62,082 nucleotides of DNA, taken from contig JAGUWD010000033.1 in assembly GCA_020062545.1 (NCBI GenBank), positions 1 to 62,082 on the forward strand, read 5' to 3'. The stretch comes from Thermodesulfovibrionales bacterium (GTDB lineage Bacteria > Nitrospirota > Thermodesulfovibrionia > Thermodesulfovibrionales > Dissulfurispiraceae). The position numbers and the translations under genes are program-made. The stretch's first letter is position 1. Every line of letters starts with the position of its first letter. Below are positions 8,330 through 15,991 of this stretch, one piece after another. The notes under the pieces were generated by a model. That model saw only the letters and a list, made by a program, of their open reading frames with translations, was not told the origin of the DNA and searched no databases.

Positions 8330-9558
8330 TGGATTATCTTGAATTTTTCGATTTAAAAGAAGACCCATTCAGGCTGACTCCGGACCCATATTACTTTTAT
8401 CCCTCTGAAAGCCATAACGAGGCATTGTCGTCGTTCAATTACATTGTAGAGCAGAAAGAGGGGTTTTTCATGTGCGTCGGAGATCTAGGCACTGGCAAGA
8501 CCACCCTGCTGAATACCTTTCTGAACACAGAGAAATGGAAGGACAGGGCAGGCATTGCCCTTGTGCTCACGCCCCGGTTGTCTCCAGAGGAGTTTTTGCT
8601 TACGATACTGGAAGATCTGAATGTAAAGGTCAAGAACACGAACAAAAACGAGATTATCAAGGCGTTCAGGGATTTCCTTATTGAGAACTCAATGATCGGA
8701 AGGAGGATTATTATTATCGTTGACGAGGCCCAGAACCTGCCTAATGAGACCCTTGAGGAATTGAGGCTCTTATCCAATCTCGAAACAGAAAAGGAAAAAC
8801 TCCTCCAGATAGTCCTGATAGGACAACCTGAACTAAGAGACAGACTGCTTTCGGACAGTCTCAAGCAATTAAACCAGAGGATAACGGTAAGGGCTACCTT
8901 AAGGCCATTAACAATAAATGAGACCTCAGATTACATAAATTACAGACTGGTAAAGGCAGGGAAAGGGACTGTCATATTTGAGGAAAAGACAAAGAAGCTA
9001 ATACATAAATTATCGAAAGGGATTCCGAGATTGATTAATCTTGTATCTTCTCGGGCAATGATGGCAGCATACCTCGATATGAGCAGATATGTAAGGAAGA
9101 GGCATGTCATGTATGCTGTAAAGCATGTTTCTGACAGCTTCATAAAAACAACGAGGCGTATTGTCACATTTCCACGTATCATTGTCTATTCCCTGATGGT
9201 CTGCCTGATTGTTGCTGCACTAATTGTAATGAATAGAATGAAAGAACATGACCCCGCATCATTAAGCAATAAGCGTCAAGCGTCAATTGTTGAACGTAGA
9301 GCGCCGGACGCCGAAAACACAACATATAACGCACAACGCACAACGCACAACGCAGTGGTTGCTGTAGACGCTGCCAATGTCAGAGCAAAACCCTCACTGA
9401 ATTCTGAAACGATTGGAAGTGTTTCTAAGGAGACTGTCCTTGAGATAATAGATGAGTTTACGGAAACTACTGGTAAGAAGTGGTATAAAGTAAAGATGCC
9501 CGATGGCAAGGAAGGCTGGATAGCGGACAAGACAGTGAAAATAGCTAATGGCTCATAG
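8329..9558 (+). CDS. mshM: ExeA/MshM-like AAA+ ATPase with C-terminal SH3 domain
   Basis: AAA+ ATPase of the ExeA/GspA/MshM group, which helps the secretin through the cell wall. FFDLKEDPFRLTPDP at the N-terminus is the family signature. Walker A is GDLGTGKTT (about 51-59) and Walker B IIIIVDEAQN (about 125-134), followed by a sensor region with LIGQPELRDRL. A membrane segment (about 283-303) leads to a linker and a bacterial SH3 domain (about 340-405, NVRAKPS to KEGWIADK) that probably contacts peptidoglycan. The linker is encoded by heptanucleotide repeats and includes AQRTTHNA. Classical ExeA uses a different wall-binding domain, so the SH3 fusion is a variation. Confidence 0.85.
   Translation: MDYLEFFDLKEDPFRLTPDPYYFYPSESHNEALSSFNYIVEQKEGFFMCVGDLGTGKTTLLNTFLNTEKWKDRAGIALVLTPRLSPEEFLLTILEDLNVKVKNTNKNEIIKAFRDFLIENSMIGRRIIIIVDEAQNLPNETLEELRLLSNLETEKEKLLQIVLIGQPELRDRLLSDSLKQLNQRITVRATLRPLTINETSDYINYRLVKAGKGTVIFEEKTKKLIHKLSKGIPRLINLVSSRAMMAAYLDMSRYVRKRHVMYAVKHVSDSFIKTTRRIVTFPRIIVYSLMVCLIVAALIVMNRMKEHDPASLSNKRQASIVERRAPDAENTTYNAQRTTHNAVVAVDAANVRAKPSLNSETIGSVSKETVLEIIDEFTETTGKKWYKVKMPDGKEGWIADKTVKIANGS
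9270..9354. repeat. Heptanucleotide repeat tract in the ATPase linker
   Basis: Units such as AAGCGTC and CACAACG/ACGCACA repeat with a 7-nt period and encode the linker between the membrane segment and the SH3 domain. The units are degenerate at the 5' side and near perfect at 9328-9354. Confidence 0.65.
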
Positions 9559-9579
9559 CAATTTTTAGCATCTATGAGC
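9551..9579. terminator. Shared terminator-like hairpin between convergent genes
   Basis: GCTCATAG and CTATGAGC form an 8-bp stem around an AT-rich loop. It overlaps the stop codon of the ATPase gene and the end of the opposing TPR gene. The units are the same GCTCATA/CTATGAG heptamers seen elsewhere in the window. Confidence 0.45.
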
Positions 9580-10649
9580 TAATTCCCCAGCAACAGCAGC
9601 CTGTCATTTACCAGTTTTCTTGTCCTGGGATCGATGTTATTCATCGACAATATCTCTCTATAAATCCTGACAGCATCGGAGCTTCTTCCCTGCTTTTCTG
9701 CAATGCGTGCAATGCCTAAATGACCCTGAATGTTGCCCATTTCAGAGAGTTTAGAGAAATAACCATAGGCCCTGTCATTGTCACCGCGCTTTTCGTATAA
9801 AAGCCCGAGGTTTAAGAGGGCGTAGCTGTTTGAAGGCTCTATGGATAGCGCTTTTGAGAGGTATGCCTCTCCTTCTGCCGGATTATTGAGGCGTATATAC
9901 GCAATCCCGATGTTAATTAAAGAAGGGACATAGTCTTTTTTTATGGCGAGGACATTCTTTGCATATTTGATGGACTCTTCAAATGAACCGAGATGGATCA
10001 GCACGCTGGAGATATTGTTCATTATGATGTAGTTGCCCGGATCGATCTCCATTGCCTTTTTATAATTCAAAAGAGCCTGATGGTAATCTTTTTTAGACTC
10101 ATAAGTCCTTGCTGTATATAGGTACACATCTTTTTGGGAGTCCTGTGGTTTTGGTTGTGGCTCCTGGGCTATAGCCGGCTTTTTTTCTGCATCTTTCTGA
10201 AAATTTTCAGCTTTTGGTTCGGCTTTTGGCTCAGGCGTTTTCTTTTGTTCGGGTTTTTGTTTAGGGATCTCTTTTGCCGGCTTGGGTTTGGCAGCCTTTG
10301 GCTTTGTTTTAGATAGCTCGGATTTTGTTGCTGGCGCTTGAGGTTTTGGAGATTCTACTTGTGGCAGAGTTGGTCTGGTTGCAATTTGTGCGGGTGTTGT
10401 TGTTTTTGCCATCCGTTTTTTTGCAGATGGCTTTATATATAACTCCATCAAATAAACAGCGCCGACCCCGGCTGCTATTGCAAGGAGTACAAGAACGGAA
10501 AGTATCAGGATCCTTTTTTTTGTTGCTTCTTTTTCAGCAGAGCTTGATACAACCCGTTTTAAGTCAGGAGGTACGTCGGTCTTGCGTCCTTCTCCCACAG
10601 AGGCGGATTTGTATTTGACCTTTGACAACAGATCTGCAAGAAGGCTCAC
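9579..10649 (-). CDS. MshN-like TPR protein
   Basis: Inner-membrane protein of 356 residues. A short cytoplasmic part is followed by one membrane helix (about 45-66, ILILSVLVLLAIAAGVG), a long Pro/Lys/Glu/Ala-rich linker (80-170) and at least four TPR units (178-345, with A-L-Y and P-N-Y patterns). MSHA loci carry MshN with this same layout, thought to hold the complex together at the wall. It runs opposite to mshM and overlaps the start of the next minus-strand gene by 4 bp (10646-10649). The family call rests on topology and locus. Confidence 0.65.
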   Translation of the reverse strand: MSLLADLLSKVKYKSASVGEGRKTDVPPDLKRVVSSSAEKEATKKRILILSVLVLLAIAAGVGAVYLMELYIKPSAKKRMAKTTTPAQIATRPTLPQVESPKPQAPATKSELSKTKPKAAKPKPAKEIPKQKPEQKKTPEPKAEPKAENFQKDAEKKPAIAQEPQPKPQDSQKDVYLYTARTYESKKDYHQALLNYKKAMEIDPGNYIIMNNISSVLIHLGSFEESIKYAKNVLAIKKDYVPSLINIGIAYIRLNNPAEGEAYLSKALSIEPSNSYALLNLGLLYEKRGDNDRAYGYFSKLSEMGNIQGHLGIARIAEKQGRSSDAVRIYREILSMNNIDPRTRKLVNDRLLLLGN

Positions 10650-11239
10650 CGCGCCTCCATTATTTTCTCCCTTACCCTGAAATAAAGTTCAGAGTGAGGC
10701 TTGTTCTGACTGCTGACTGCTGACTGCTGACTGCTGCCATCGGCCTTTAGCCTTGAGCCTTCAGTCTTGAGGTTGTTGAATATCTTCCATGAATACTTCA
10801 CTCTTTTTGGTGTGCTTGTTGCATTATAACAGCCAACTGCTTCCCATGTATATCCATACCTGTCGATGCACTGTTTTAGCACTTTCGCCCCAATCATTGT
10901 GTTATAACATGGGTCTGAAATGAGTTTGTTTGAGTCCAGCCCGAGGGTTTTGATCCAGAAGGAATTTATCTGCATCAGCCCTATGTCTATAGAGCCGTTT
11001 TGGTTCTTATTCATAGCCTTTGGATTGAGATTTGACTCGATCTGGGCAATGCTCTTAAGAAGGGATGGATTTATACCGTGTTCCTTGCCTGCCTCTTCAA
11101 AGCAAAATGCATAAGCGTCAGTGAATAGTGAACAGTGAACAGTGAACAGTAAAAAAATAGGTAATAGGTAATAGGTGATAGGTGATAGGTAATATGTTTT
11201 TACCCATGACCTCTGACCCTTGACCCATGACCCAATCAT
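10646..11239 (-). CDS. Lytic transglycosylase (SLT family, IagB/PilT-like)
   Basis: Periplasmic muramidase that locally opens peptidoglycan, usual beside pilus and secretion genes. The SLT core starts at CFEEAGKEHGINPSLLKSIA, with the catalytic Glu in IAQIESN, followed by GLMQIN and a late AVGCYNA motif. Cys pairs suggest disulfides. The whole leader (residues 1-44, including the LLPIFLLFTVHCSLFT core) is translated from three successive heptanucleotide repeat families. A second tract gives the insertion QQSAVSS near the C-terminus. The Shine-Dalgarno before the ATG at 11239 is weak. Confidence 0.85.
   Translation of the reverse strand: MIGSWVKGQRSWVKTYYLSPITYYLLPIFLLFTVHCSLFTDAYAFCFEEAGKEHGINPSLLKSIAQIESNLNPKAMNKNQNGSIDIGLMQINSFWIKTLGLDSNKLISDPCYNTMIGAKVLKQCIDRYGYTWEAVGCYNATSTPKRVKYSWKIFNNLKTEGSRLKADGSSQQSAVSSQNKPHSELYFRVREKIMEAR
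10706..10738. repeat. Heptanucleotide repeat (CTGACTG family)
   Basis: Four to five near-perfect units of TGCTGAC lie inside the C-terminal part of the transglycosylase gene. On the coding strand they read CAGCAGT and encode QQSAVSS. The same unit recurs at 20376-20402 in the fumarase beta gene. Confidence 0.8.
11119..11236. repeat. Three adjacent heptanucleotide families encoding a signal peptide
   Basis: On the plus strand: AGTGAAC-type units (11119-11150), ATAGGTA/ATAGGTG units (11157-11193) and TGACCCA/TGACCTC units (11203-11235). On the minus strand they form the complete 5' coding region (leader) of the lytic transglycosylase gene. Confidence 0.8.
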
Positions 11240-11263
11240 AGGTTAAGTATAATTATAAAATTG

Positions 11264-11293
11264 TTGACAAATCAAGAAAATGAGGTTTAGTAT
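11264..11293 (+). promoter_or_regulatory. Sigma-70 promoter of the first prepilin
   Basis: TTGACA, an 18-bp spacer and TAGTAT are followed by a leader of about 165 nt before the prepilin ATG. A poorer sigma-54 look-alike, TGGTTATGGCAATGCT (11392-11407), also lies upstream and cannot be ruled out, since pilin genes are often sigma-54 dependent. Confidence 0.5.
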
Positions 11294-11461
11294 TGAAGGC
11301 AAGAAATATTTAATGATAAAGTTTTATTGCGGATTCACGATTTAAAAGAGGGAAGCATTAAAGTCATAATCTGCCTATATGGGCGCCATGGTGGTTATGG
11401 CAATGCTTAGTGGCGCAACCGGCCTCCAAAGATAGCGGAAAGAAAAAACAGGAGGTCAAAA

Positions 11462-12130
11462 ATGACAGAGCATCAGAGCAGTAAAGCAGCAGGTACAAGT
11501 AAAATCAGAGAATTATTTGCTATGAGCTATCAGCCATCAGCTATGAGTCAGAGAGGTTTTACTCTTATTGAACTGGCAATAGTGCTGGTTATTATTGGTA
11601 TCATCATCGGAGCTGTGTTGAAAGGGCAGGACTTGATTGATAATGCGAGACACAAAAAGCTAATTGCAGAAACCAAGCAATGGGAAACCCTTACATGGGC
11701 ATATTATGACAGAAAGGGGAGATTTCCTGGGGACAGCGACAAAAACGGAATAATTGATGCAAATGTAAAGGCCGATATTCAGAACGCAAAGTTTGTAAAT
11801 GAACCTACGGTTCCTCTTACAATAGGCTCATACTCTTTCTATATATTCCTCGGTGGAAACGCAACTGATAAAAGAAATGCCATTGTAGTTTGTACGACAG
11901 GAGATTGCAATCCAACCTCGGTTAGTGACGAAGAACTCAATTATCTAATAAGCATTGACAGCTCTATCGACGGTGTGGAAAACAAAGGGACTGGAATAGT
12001 TCGCAGTGGGACTGGATTTACAGCAAATAGCGCCACATGGACTGTAACAGGATGGACTGTTGATAACTCTTCCGGTGACTGGACATCTGCAACCAAAGGT
12101 TTGCTTTACTACTTTGACAAAAAACCGTAA
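11462..12130 (+). CDS. Type IV prepilin (MshA-like)
   Basis: Major or minor pilin subunit, processed by a prepilin peptidase. The leader ends in SQRG, followed by FTLIELAIVLVIIGIIIGAV; cleavage falls between Gly32 and Phe33, with the conserved Glu at mature position 5. The globular part has a Cys pair (CTTGDC) and many Gly, Thr and Ser. The leader is unusually long (32 residues), and its AMSYQPSAMSQ part is encoded by GCTATGA-type heptamers. A good Shine-Dalgarno (AGGAGG) precedes the ATG. A strong terminator follows, so the gene is probably expressed as a single transcript. Confidence 0.88.
   Translation: MTEHQSSKAAGTSKIRELFAMSYQPSAMSQRGFTLIELAIVLVIIGIIIGAVLKGQDLIDNARHKKLIAETKQWETLTWAYYDRKGRFPGDSDKNGIIDANVKADIQNAKFVNEPTVPLTIGSYSFYIFLGGNATDKRNAIVVCTTGDCNPTSVSDEELNYLISIDSSIDGVENKGTGIVRSGTGFTANSATWTVTGWTVDNSSGDWTSATKGLLYYFDKKP
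11519..11554. repeat. Heptanucleotide repeat in prepilin leader 1
   Basis: Units GCTATGA, GCTATCA, GCCATCA, GCTATGA and GTCAGAG lie in frame and encode AMSYQPSAMSQR just before the peptidase site. A perfect GCTATGA array would contain a stop; the base changes here avoid it. Confidence 0.75.
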
Positions 12131-12153
12131 ATAATAACCAGTATCCCATATGA

Positions 12154-12185
12154 AAAGGGAGGCGATTGCCTCCCTTTCTTTATTA
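12154..12185 (+). terminator. Rho-independent terminator of the first prepilin gene
   Basis: Perfect 10-bp stem AAAGGGAGGC/GCCTCCCTTT with a GATT loop, followed by CTTTATTATT. It lies 24 bp after the stop codon. Confidence 0.85.
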
Positions 12186-12227
12186 TTAAGCATTGAGAAA
12201 TATTTCCTTCTCATGATAACTTAAACA

Positions 12228-14054
12228 ATGACAAATTCATTGTCTTCTAACCGCTATTTATTGATCATTCTTTCAGTAATCTTACTTTTCCTCATGCACG
12301 TTTTTATGCCAAACATCGGAGGACTTGTAGCCCATCCGAGGGAGTATTTCATATGGCTTGGTATAGGTGCAGTTATTTTTTTAGGAATTTTAAATGTCAT
12401 AGAAAAGAAAAGTTTAATAGAATCTCCATTTAAAATATATATCCTTTTATTTGCTGTACTCCTCCTTTCAAGCAGCATATTCAATCCCATTAAAAACATG
12501 AATATGTTTGTCATAAGCTCTATGAGGCTTATTGCAGGGATTATTTTATGGCTTGCCCTTCTGCAATTTAATTTAAGCACTAAGGAAAGGCTTTCAATTC
12601 TATTAGTTGTATTCATTTCCGCCGTTATAGAATCCATTATAGGGATTATGCAATTTTTTGGACTTTATCGATATGTCCCCATTACACCGGCGCCTGATGT
12701 AGGAATGGTTGGAGGTGCGTTTCAGCAAAAAAACTTATTTGCCTCATGGATAGCAACAGGATTGATTATCAGTCTTTATTTTATAGCTACCAATAGATTC
12801 AAAACCTATACCAATAAGATAAAAATAATTTTTTTTGTATGTATTGCCTTGCTTTCTCTAAACCTGATCATTGCAGGTTCAAGGACGGGGCTTCTTGGCA
12901 CTGCACTCGCAATGGTGATAATGCTTTCAATGAGGAAAAAGCATTACTCTGTTGCCAGAAAAAATCTAATGACATGGCTCATGGTATTTTTCATCGGTAT
13001 GGCAGGTGGTTTTTATTTGGTGAGTATTAAGGATGAACTTGGCATAAAAAAGCTGACGACAAGGCAGATAGAATGGTTCTCTGATGTTCAACAAACATCT
13101 TATACCGAGAGAATACTTATGTACAAAACCTCGCTTGAGATGTTCAAAGAAAGACCCCTGTTCGGGCAGGGTGTTGCAAATTTCGGTAGCCTGTATATGT
13201 ATTATCAGGCAAAGACCAAAAAAGCCAATCCATATTATAAAGATATTGGCAACAGTTACACATCACATCCACATAATGAACTTTTCTTGATACTTTCAGA
13301 AAGCGGTATCGCCGGAATTTTGGGCGTCCTGATCATCATATATGGATTTGTAAAGGTTGCTATGAAGTATGGAAAAGAGCGAATCGGCCTGTATATAGCC
13401 CTTCTAATGCCCATTACTATCCATACCCTTGTAGAATATCCTTTGCAACTATCTACCGCCCATTATCTTTTATTCATAATTCTGATTTATATGGCAACTT
13501 CACACTTTTTAAAGACAACACAGTTAAAGTTATCTCCATATATCACTAAGCCGCTCATTATAATTGTTTCCGGCGCATACATATTTTTCACAGCATACAC
13601 AATAGCAACCTTTAATGAATATAATGGCCTTGTGAGATGGTATATAGACTATACAGAGACAGGCAAGGGTGAATACAGAGATATACTGCCTTCAACTAAT
13701 AATCTGTATCTAAAGAACTGGTCAATACCAATGTATATGTTTGCAAAGTCTGAAGAGGCTCTGAAAGATATAGAAAAGAATAAAGGCTTCATTGATGATT
13801 TCCTTAAATGGAGTAATTCCGAAAAACAGAGACTTCCTGTCATGCCTGTCTTTTACCACGATGCCAGAGTTCTGCTTTCGATGGGCATTTACTACAAGCA
13901 GCATGTCTATTTCGATGAGGCAATGAAGACAGTAGAGGAAGGGCTTTTGCTTTATCCAAATAATGAAGATTTAAAAAAGCTTAGGCCTAAAATAGCTGCC
14001 GAGGCATTTAAGGCGATCTTTGATGGATTTAATAAAGGAAAAACAAAACCTTAA
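12228..14054 (+). CDS. O-antigen ligase/PglL-like O-oligosaccharyltransferase
   Basis: Polytopic membrane protein with about 12 hydrophobic segments up to residue 460, and a C-terminal soluble tail with TPR-like helices. The Wzy_C/WaaL signatures are visible: GSRTGLLGT (about 222) and the periplasmic-loop HPHNELFLILSESGIAG (about 345). WaaL attaches O-antigen to lipid A; PglL transfers glycans to pilin Ser or Thr. The position between two prepilin genes makes pilin glycosylation the better guess. It starts shortly after the prepilin terminator. No lipid-A or O-antigen polymerisation genes are adjacent. Confidence 0.75.
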   Translation: MTNSLSSNRYLLIILSVILLFLMHVFMPNIGGLVAHPREYFIWLGIGAVIFLGILNVIEKKSLIESPFKIYILLFAVLLLSSSIFNPIKNMNMFVISSMRLIAGIILWLALLQFNLSTKERLSILLVVFISAVIESIIGIMQFFGLYRYVPITPAPDVGMVGGAFQQKNLFASWIATGLIISLYFIATNRFKTYTNKIKIIFFVCIALLSLNLIIAGSRTGLLGTALAMVIMLSMRKKHYSVARKNLMTWLMVFFIGMAGGFYLVSIKDELGIKKLTTRQIEWFSDVQQTSYTERILMYKTSLEMFKERPLFGQGVANFGSLYMYYQAKTKKANPYYKDIGNSYTSHPHNELFLILSESGIAGILGVLIIIYGFVKVAMKYGKERIGLYIALLMPITIHTLVEYPLQLSTAHYLLFIILIYMATSHFLKTTQLKLSPYITKPLIIIVSGAYIFFTAYTIATFNEYNGLVRWYIDYTETGKGEYRDILPSTNNLYLKNWSIPMYMFAKSEEALKDIEKNKGFIDDFLKWSNSEKQRLPVMPVFYHDARVLLSMGIYYKQHVYFDEAMKTVEEGLLLYPNNEDLKKLRPKIAAEAFKAIFDGFNKGKTKP

Positions 14055-14065
14055 GGTTATATATT

Positions 14066-14094
14066 TTGACATGCGATATTGCTTTTGCTATCCT
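14066..14094 (+). promoter_or_regulatory. Sigma-70 promoter of the second prepilin
   Basis: TTGACA, a 17-bp spacer and TATCCT lie 18 bp before the ATG at 14112. Spacing and the -35 box match the consensus. Confidence 0.6.
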
Positions 14095-14111
14095 GATATA
14101 AAGATATTAGA

Positions 14112-15968
14112 ATGAACAAAATGAAGCAAAAAAACAAAAAACTATTCGCTATGAGCTATGAGCCATCGGCTATGAGCCAGAGGGGTTTCACCCTCATTGA
14201 ACTGGCGATGGTGCTGGTGGTGATAGGACTGCTTATTGCGCTTGGTGCAAGCCTGATAGGTCCGCTCACTAAGAGGGCTAAGCTGATAGAATCAAGGGAA
14301 GCAGTCAGTCAAGCAAAAGAGGCAGTATTTGGATGGACTGTAAAAAACACTTATTTGCCTCCTGACATAGTGACAGCAGGCGGTAAAAATGTAGATGGAT
14401 TTGGTAAAGACCTTTTTTATATTAAGGCCGCAGAAATTGATGCATCAGGGAAAAATGCATGCCGGAGAATTGCAGCCGACCCTAATAATAAGACCACCCT
14501 TAATATATGCCGCAATGGAGACTGTGTGGCAGGACTTGTTAGAAATATAGCATTTGTTATTGTGAGTGGAGCAGAAAACTACAACATTCAGACCGCTGCA
14601 GGAACGCCTACAGGTTGTCCAAGCGGAGAAACATGTGTCAGGATATATGAAATAGGCACCCCTAACATAGATGATTATACAACAGATATTAATAGACCAG
14701 AGGACTATGATGACATTGTTCAATATGTTTCATTGGACGAAATAAGGACTGCAATGGGCTGTCCTCAGCCGCTGCAGATGGTATCACCTACAACAATAAC
14801 TCAAGGAGAGGAAGATTCTTTTTATTCATATTCGATGCAGGCAATCGGAGGAGTGCCGCCTTATCAATGGTCGGGAACTATCACAGCAGGGACAAGCTGT
14901 GATGCTACACCCGGACTGAATCTTGATGCTTCCGGTTTGATTTCAGGGACTATTAGCTGCAAAGATACTGCTCCTAATTCGGGTGAACTTACTGCTTGCA
15001 GTGCAACTATAAATGTAAGTGCACAGGTAACAGACAATGCTGGCTCAAATCCTGTCAGTTACACAGGAACAATTCCTGTTAGACCCAAGCCGCTAAAGAT
15101 TATAACCGATACGCTTCCATCTGGCACAGAGGGATCGTCTTATAATGCTACACTCTATGCCTCTGGTGGCAATGTCAGCGCATATAACTGGACTGTGGAT
15201 TCAGGCAATCTTCCATCAGGCTTAACTTTATCAACTGTAGGCGTAATCTCTGGAACAATAGCGAGCGACTCTGGCTGTAGCCAGCCATCCCCTTATAATT
15301 TTACTGTTAGGCTTAATGATGGCTGCGGCCAGCCGACATATAAAGGATTTTCTATAACTGTCAATGATCCTGACTGTGCAGGAGGCGGAGGTACAACCAC
15401 TACCACTACAACTACTACCAGCACAACTACCACAACCACTCTTCCTCCTTCACCGACATGCACACTTTTAGCAAGTCCCGGCATAATCAGATACGGGGAA
15501 ACCACACAATTAACTTGGACTATTACAAATGGCCCTGCCAATGGAACCTTCTCTCCAACAAGTGGCACATGCACAAGCTTTTCAGGTTCAACCGGCGGAT
15601 CGTGTACTACTGGCGCTCTTACGACAGCAGGTGCAAATACTTTCACGCTTACTCTTTCACCTGGAGGAAATACTTGTCAAGTAATCGTATATGTAGGATG
15701 CCAGGATTACAGGGTTTGGAATGATTATGGATCAAGAAGGGATTTCCGTATAGATGGAACTTGCAAGAGAGTAAACAACAATTCAGAAATAACAAATCCG
15801 CAATATCTTAACACTGGAGAAATTATTCAAAGATACGGCACACAAGACAGGTCATGCGGGGGTGCTGTTCAGGCAACACTTTCCTACGATCAGGCTATGA
15901 ATGCAGATGTGGGTATCAATGGTGGCGATGGCGACTGTCAGGTTAATTTCTCAGGTACAGATAGGTGA
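14112..15968 (+). CDS. Prepilin-like protein with Ig-like domains (tip pilin or adhesin candidate)
   Basis: Large pilin-like protein of 618 residues. The leader ends in SQRG, and the mature part starts FTLIELAMVLVVIG (cleavage Gly25/Phe26, Glu at +5). A pilin domain with Cys pairs (about 40-210) is followed by two putative Ig-like (He_PIG type) repeats with the GLxLxxxGxISGT pattern (about 225-420), a run of Thr (about 430-445, encoded by ACC/ACT/ACA codons) and a Cys-rich C-terminal domain. This suggests an adhesive minor pilin presented at the tip. The Thr run is a likely O-glycosylation target for the neighbouring transferase. The leader repeats that of the first prepilin. Confidence 0.8.
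   Translation: MNKMKQKNKKLFAMSYEPSAMSQRGFTLIELAMVLVVIGLLIALGASLIGPLTKRAKLIESREAVSQAKEAVFGWTVKNTYLPPDIVTAGGKNVDGFGKDLFYIKAAEIDASGKNACRRIAADPNNKTTLNICRNGDCVAGLVRNIAFVIVSGAENYNIQTAAGTPTGCPSGETCVRIYEIGTPNIDDYTTDINRPEDYDDIVQYVSLDEIRTAMGCPQPLQMVSPTTITQGEEDSFYSYSMQAIGGVPPYQWSGTITAGTSCDATPGLNLDASGLISGTISCKDTAPNSGELTACSATINVSAQVTDNAGSNPVSYTGTIPVRPKPLKIITDTLPSGTEGSSYNATLYASGGNVSAYNWTVDSGNLPSGLTLSTVGVISGTIASDSGCSQPSPYNFTVRLNDGCGQPTYKGFSITVNDPDCAGGGGTTTTTTTTTSTTTTTTLPPSPTCTLLASPGIIRYGETTQLTWTITNGPANGTFSPTSGTCTSFSGSTGGSCTTGALTTAGANTFTLTLSPGGNTCQVIVYVGCQDYRVWNDYGSRRDFRIDGTCKRVNNNSEITNPQYLNTGEIIQRYGTQDRSCGGAVQATLSYDQAMNADVGINGGDGDCQVNFSGTDR
14148..14183. repeat. Heptanucleotide repeat in prepilin leader 2
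   Basis: Units GCTATGA, GCTATGA, GCCATCG, GCTATGA and GCCAGAG encode AMSYEPSAMSQR. The tract is nearly the same as in the first prepilin, so duplication of the 5' end is one explanation. Confidence 0.75.
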
Positions 15969-15991
15969 TATAGAAAAGACTTCAAGTTGTC

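Noticed and set aside
10706-11236. Repeat tracts as a CRISPR array
   Set aside because: Units are 7 nt with no spacers and no cas genes nearby.
11392-11407. Sigma-54-like TGGTTATGGCAATGCT before the first prepilin
   Set aside because: GG/GC spacing fits but both boxes are poor compared with the three clear sites, and a good sigma-70 promoter lies upstream. Mentioned under that promoter.
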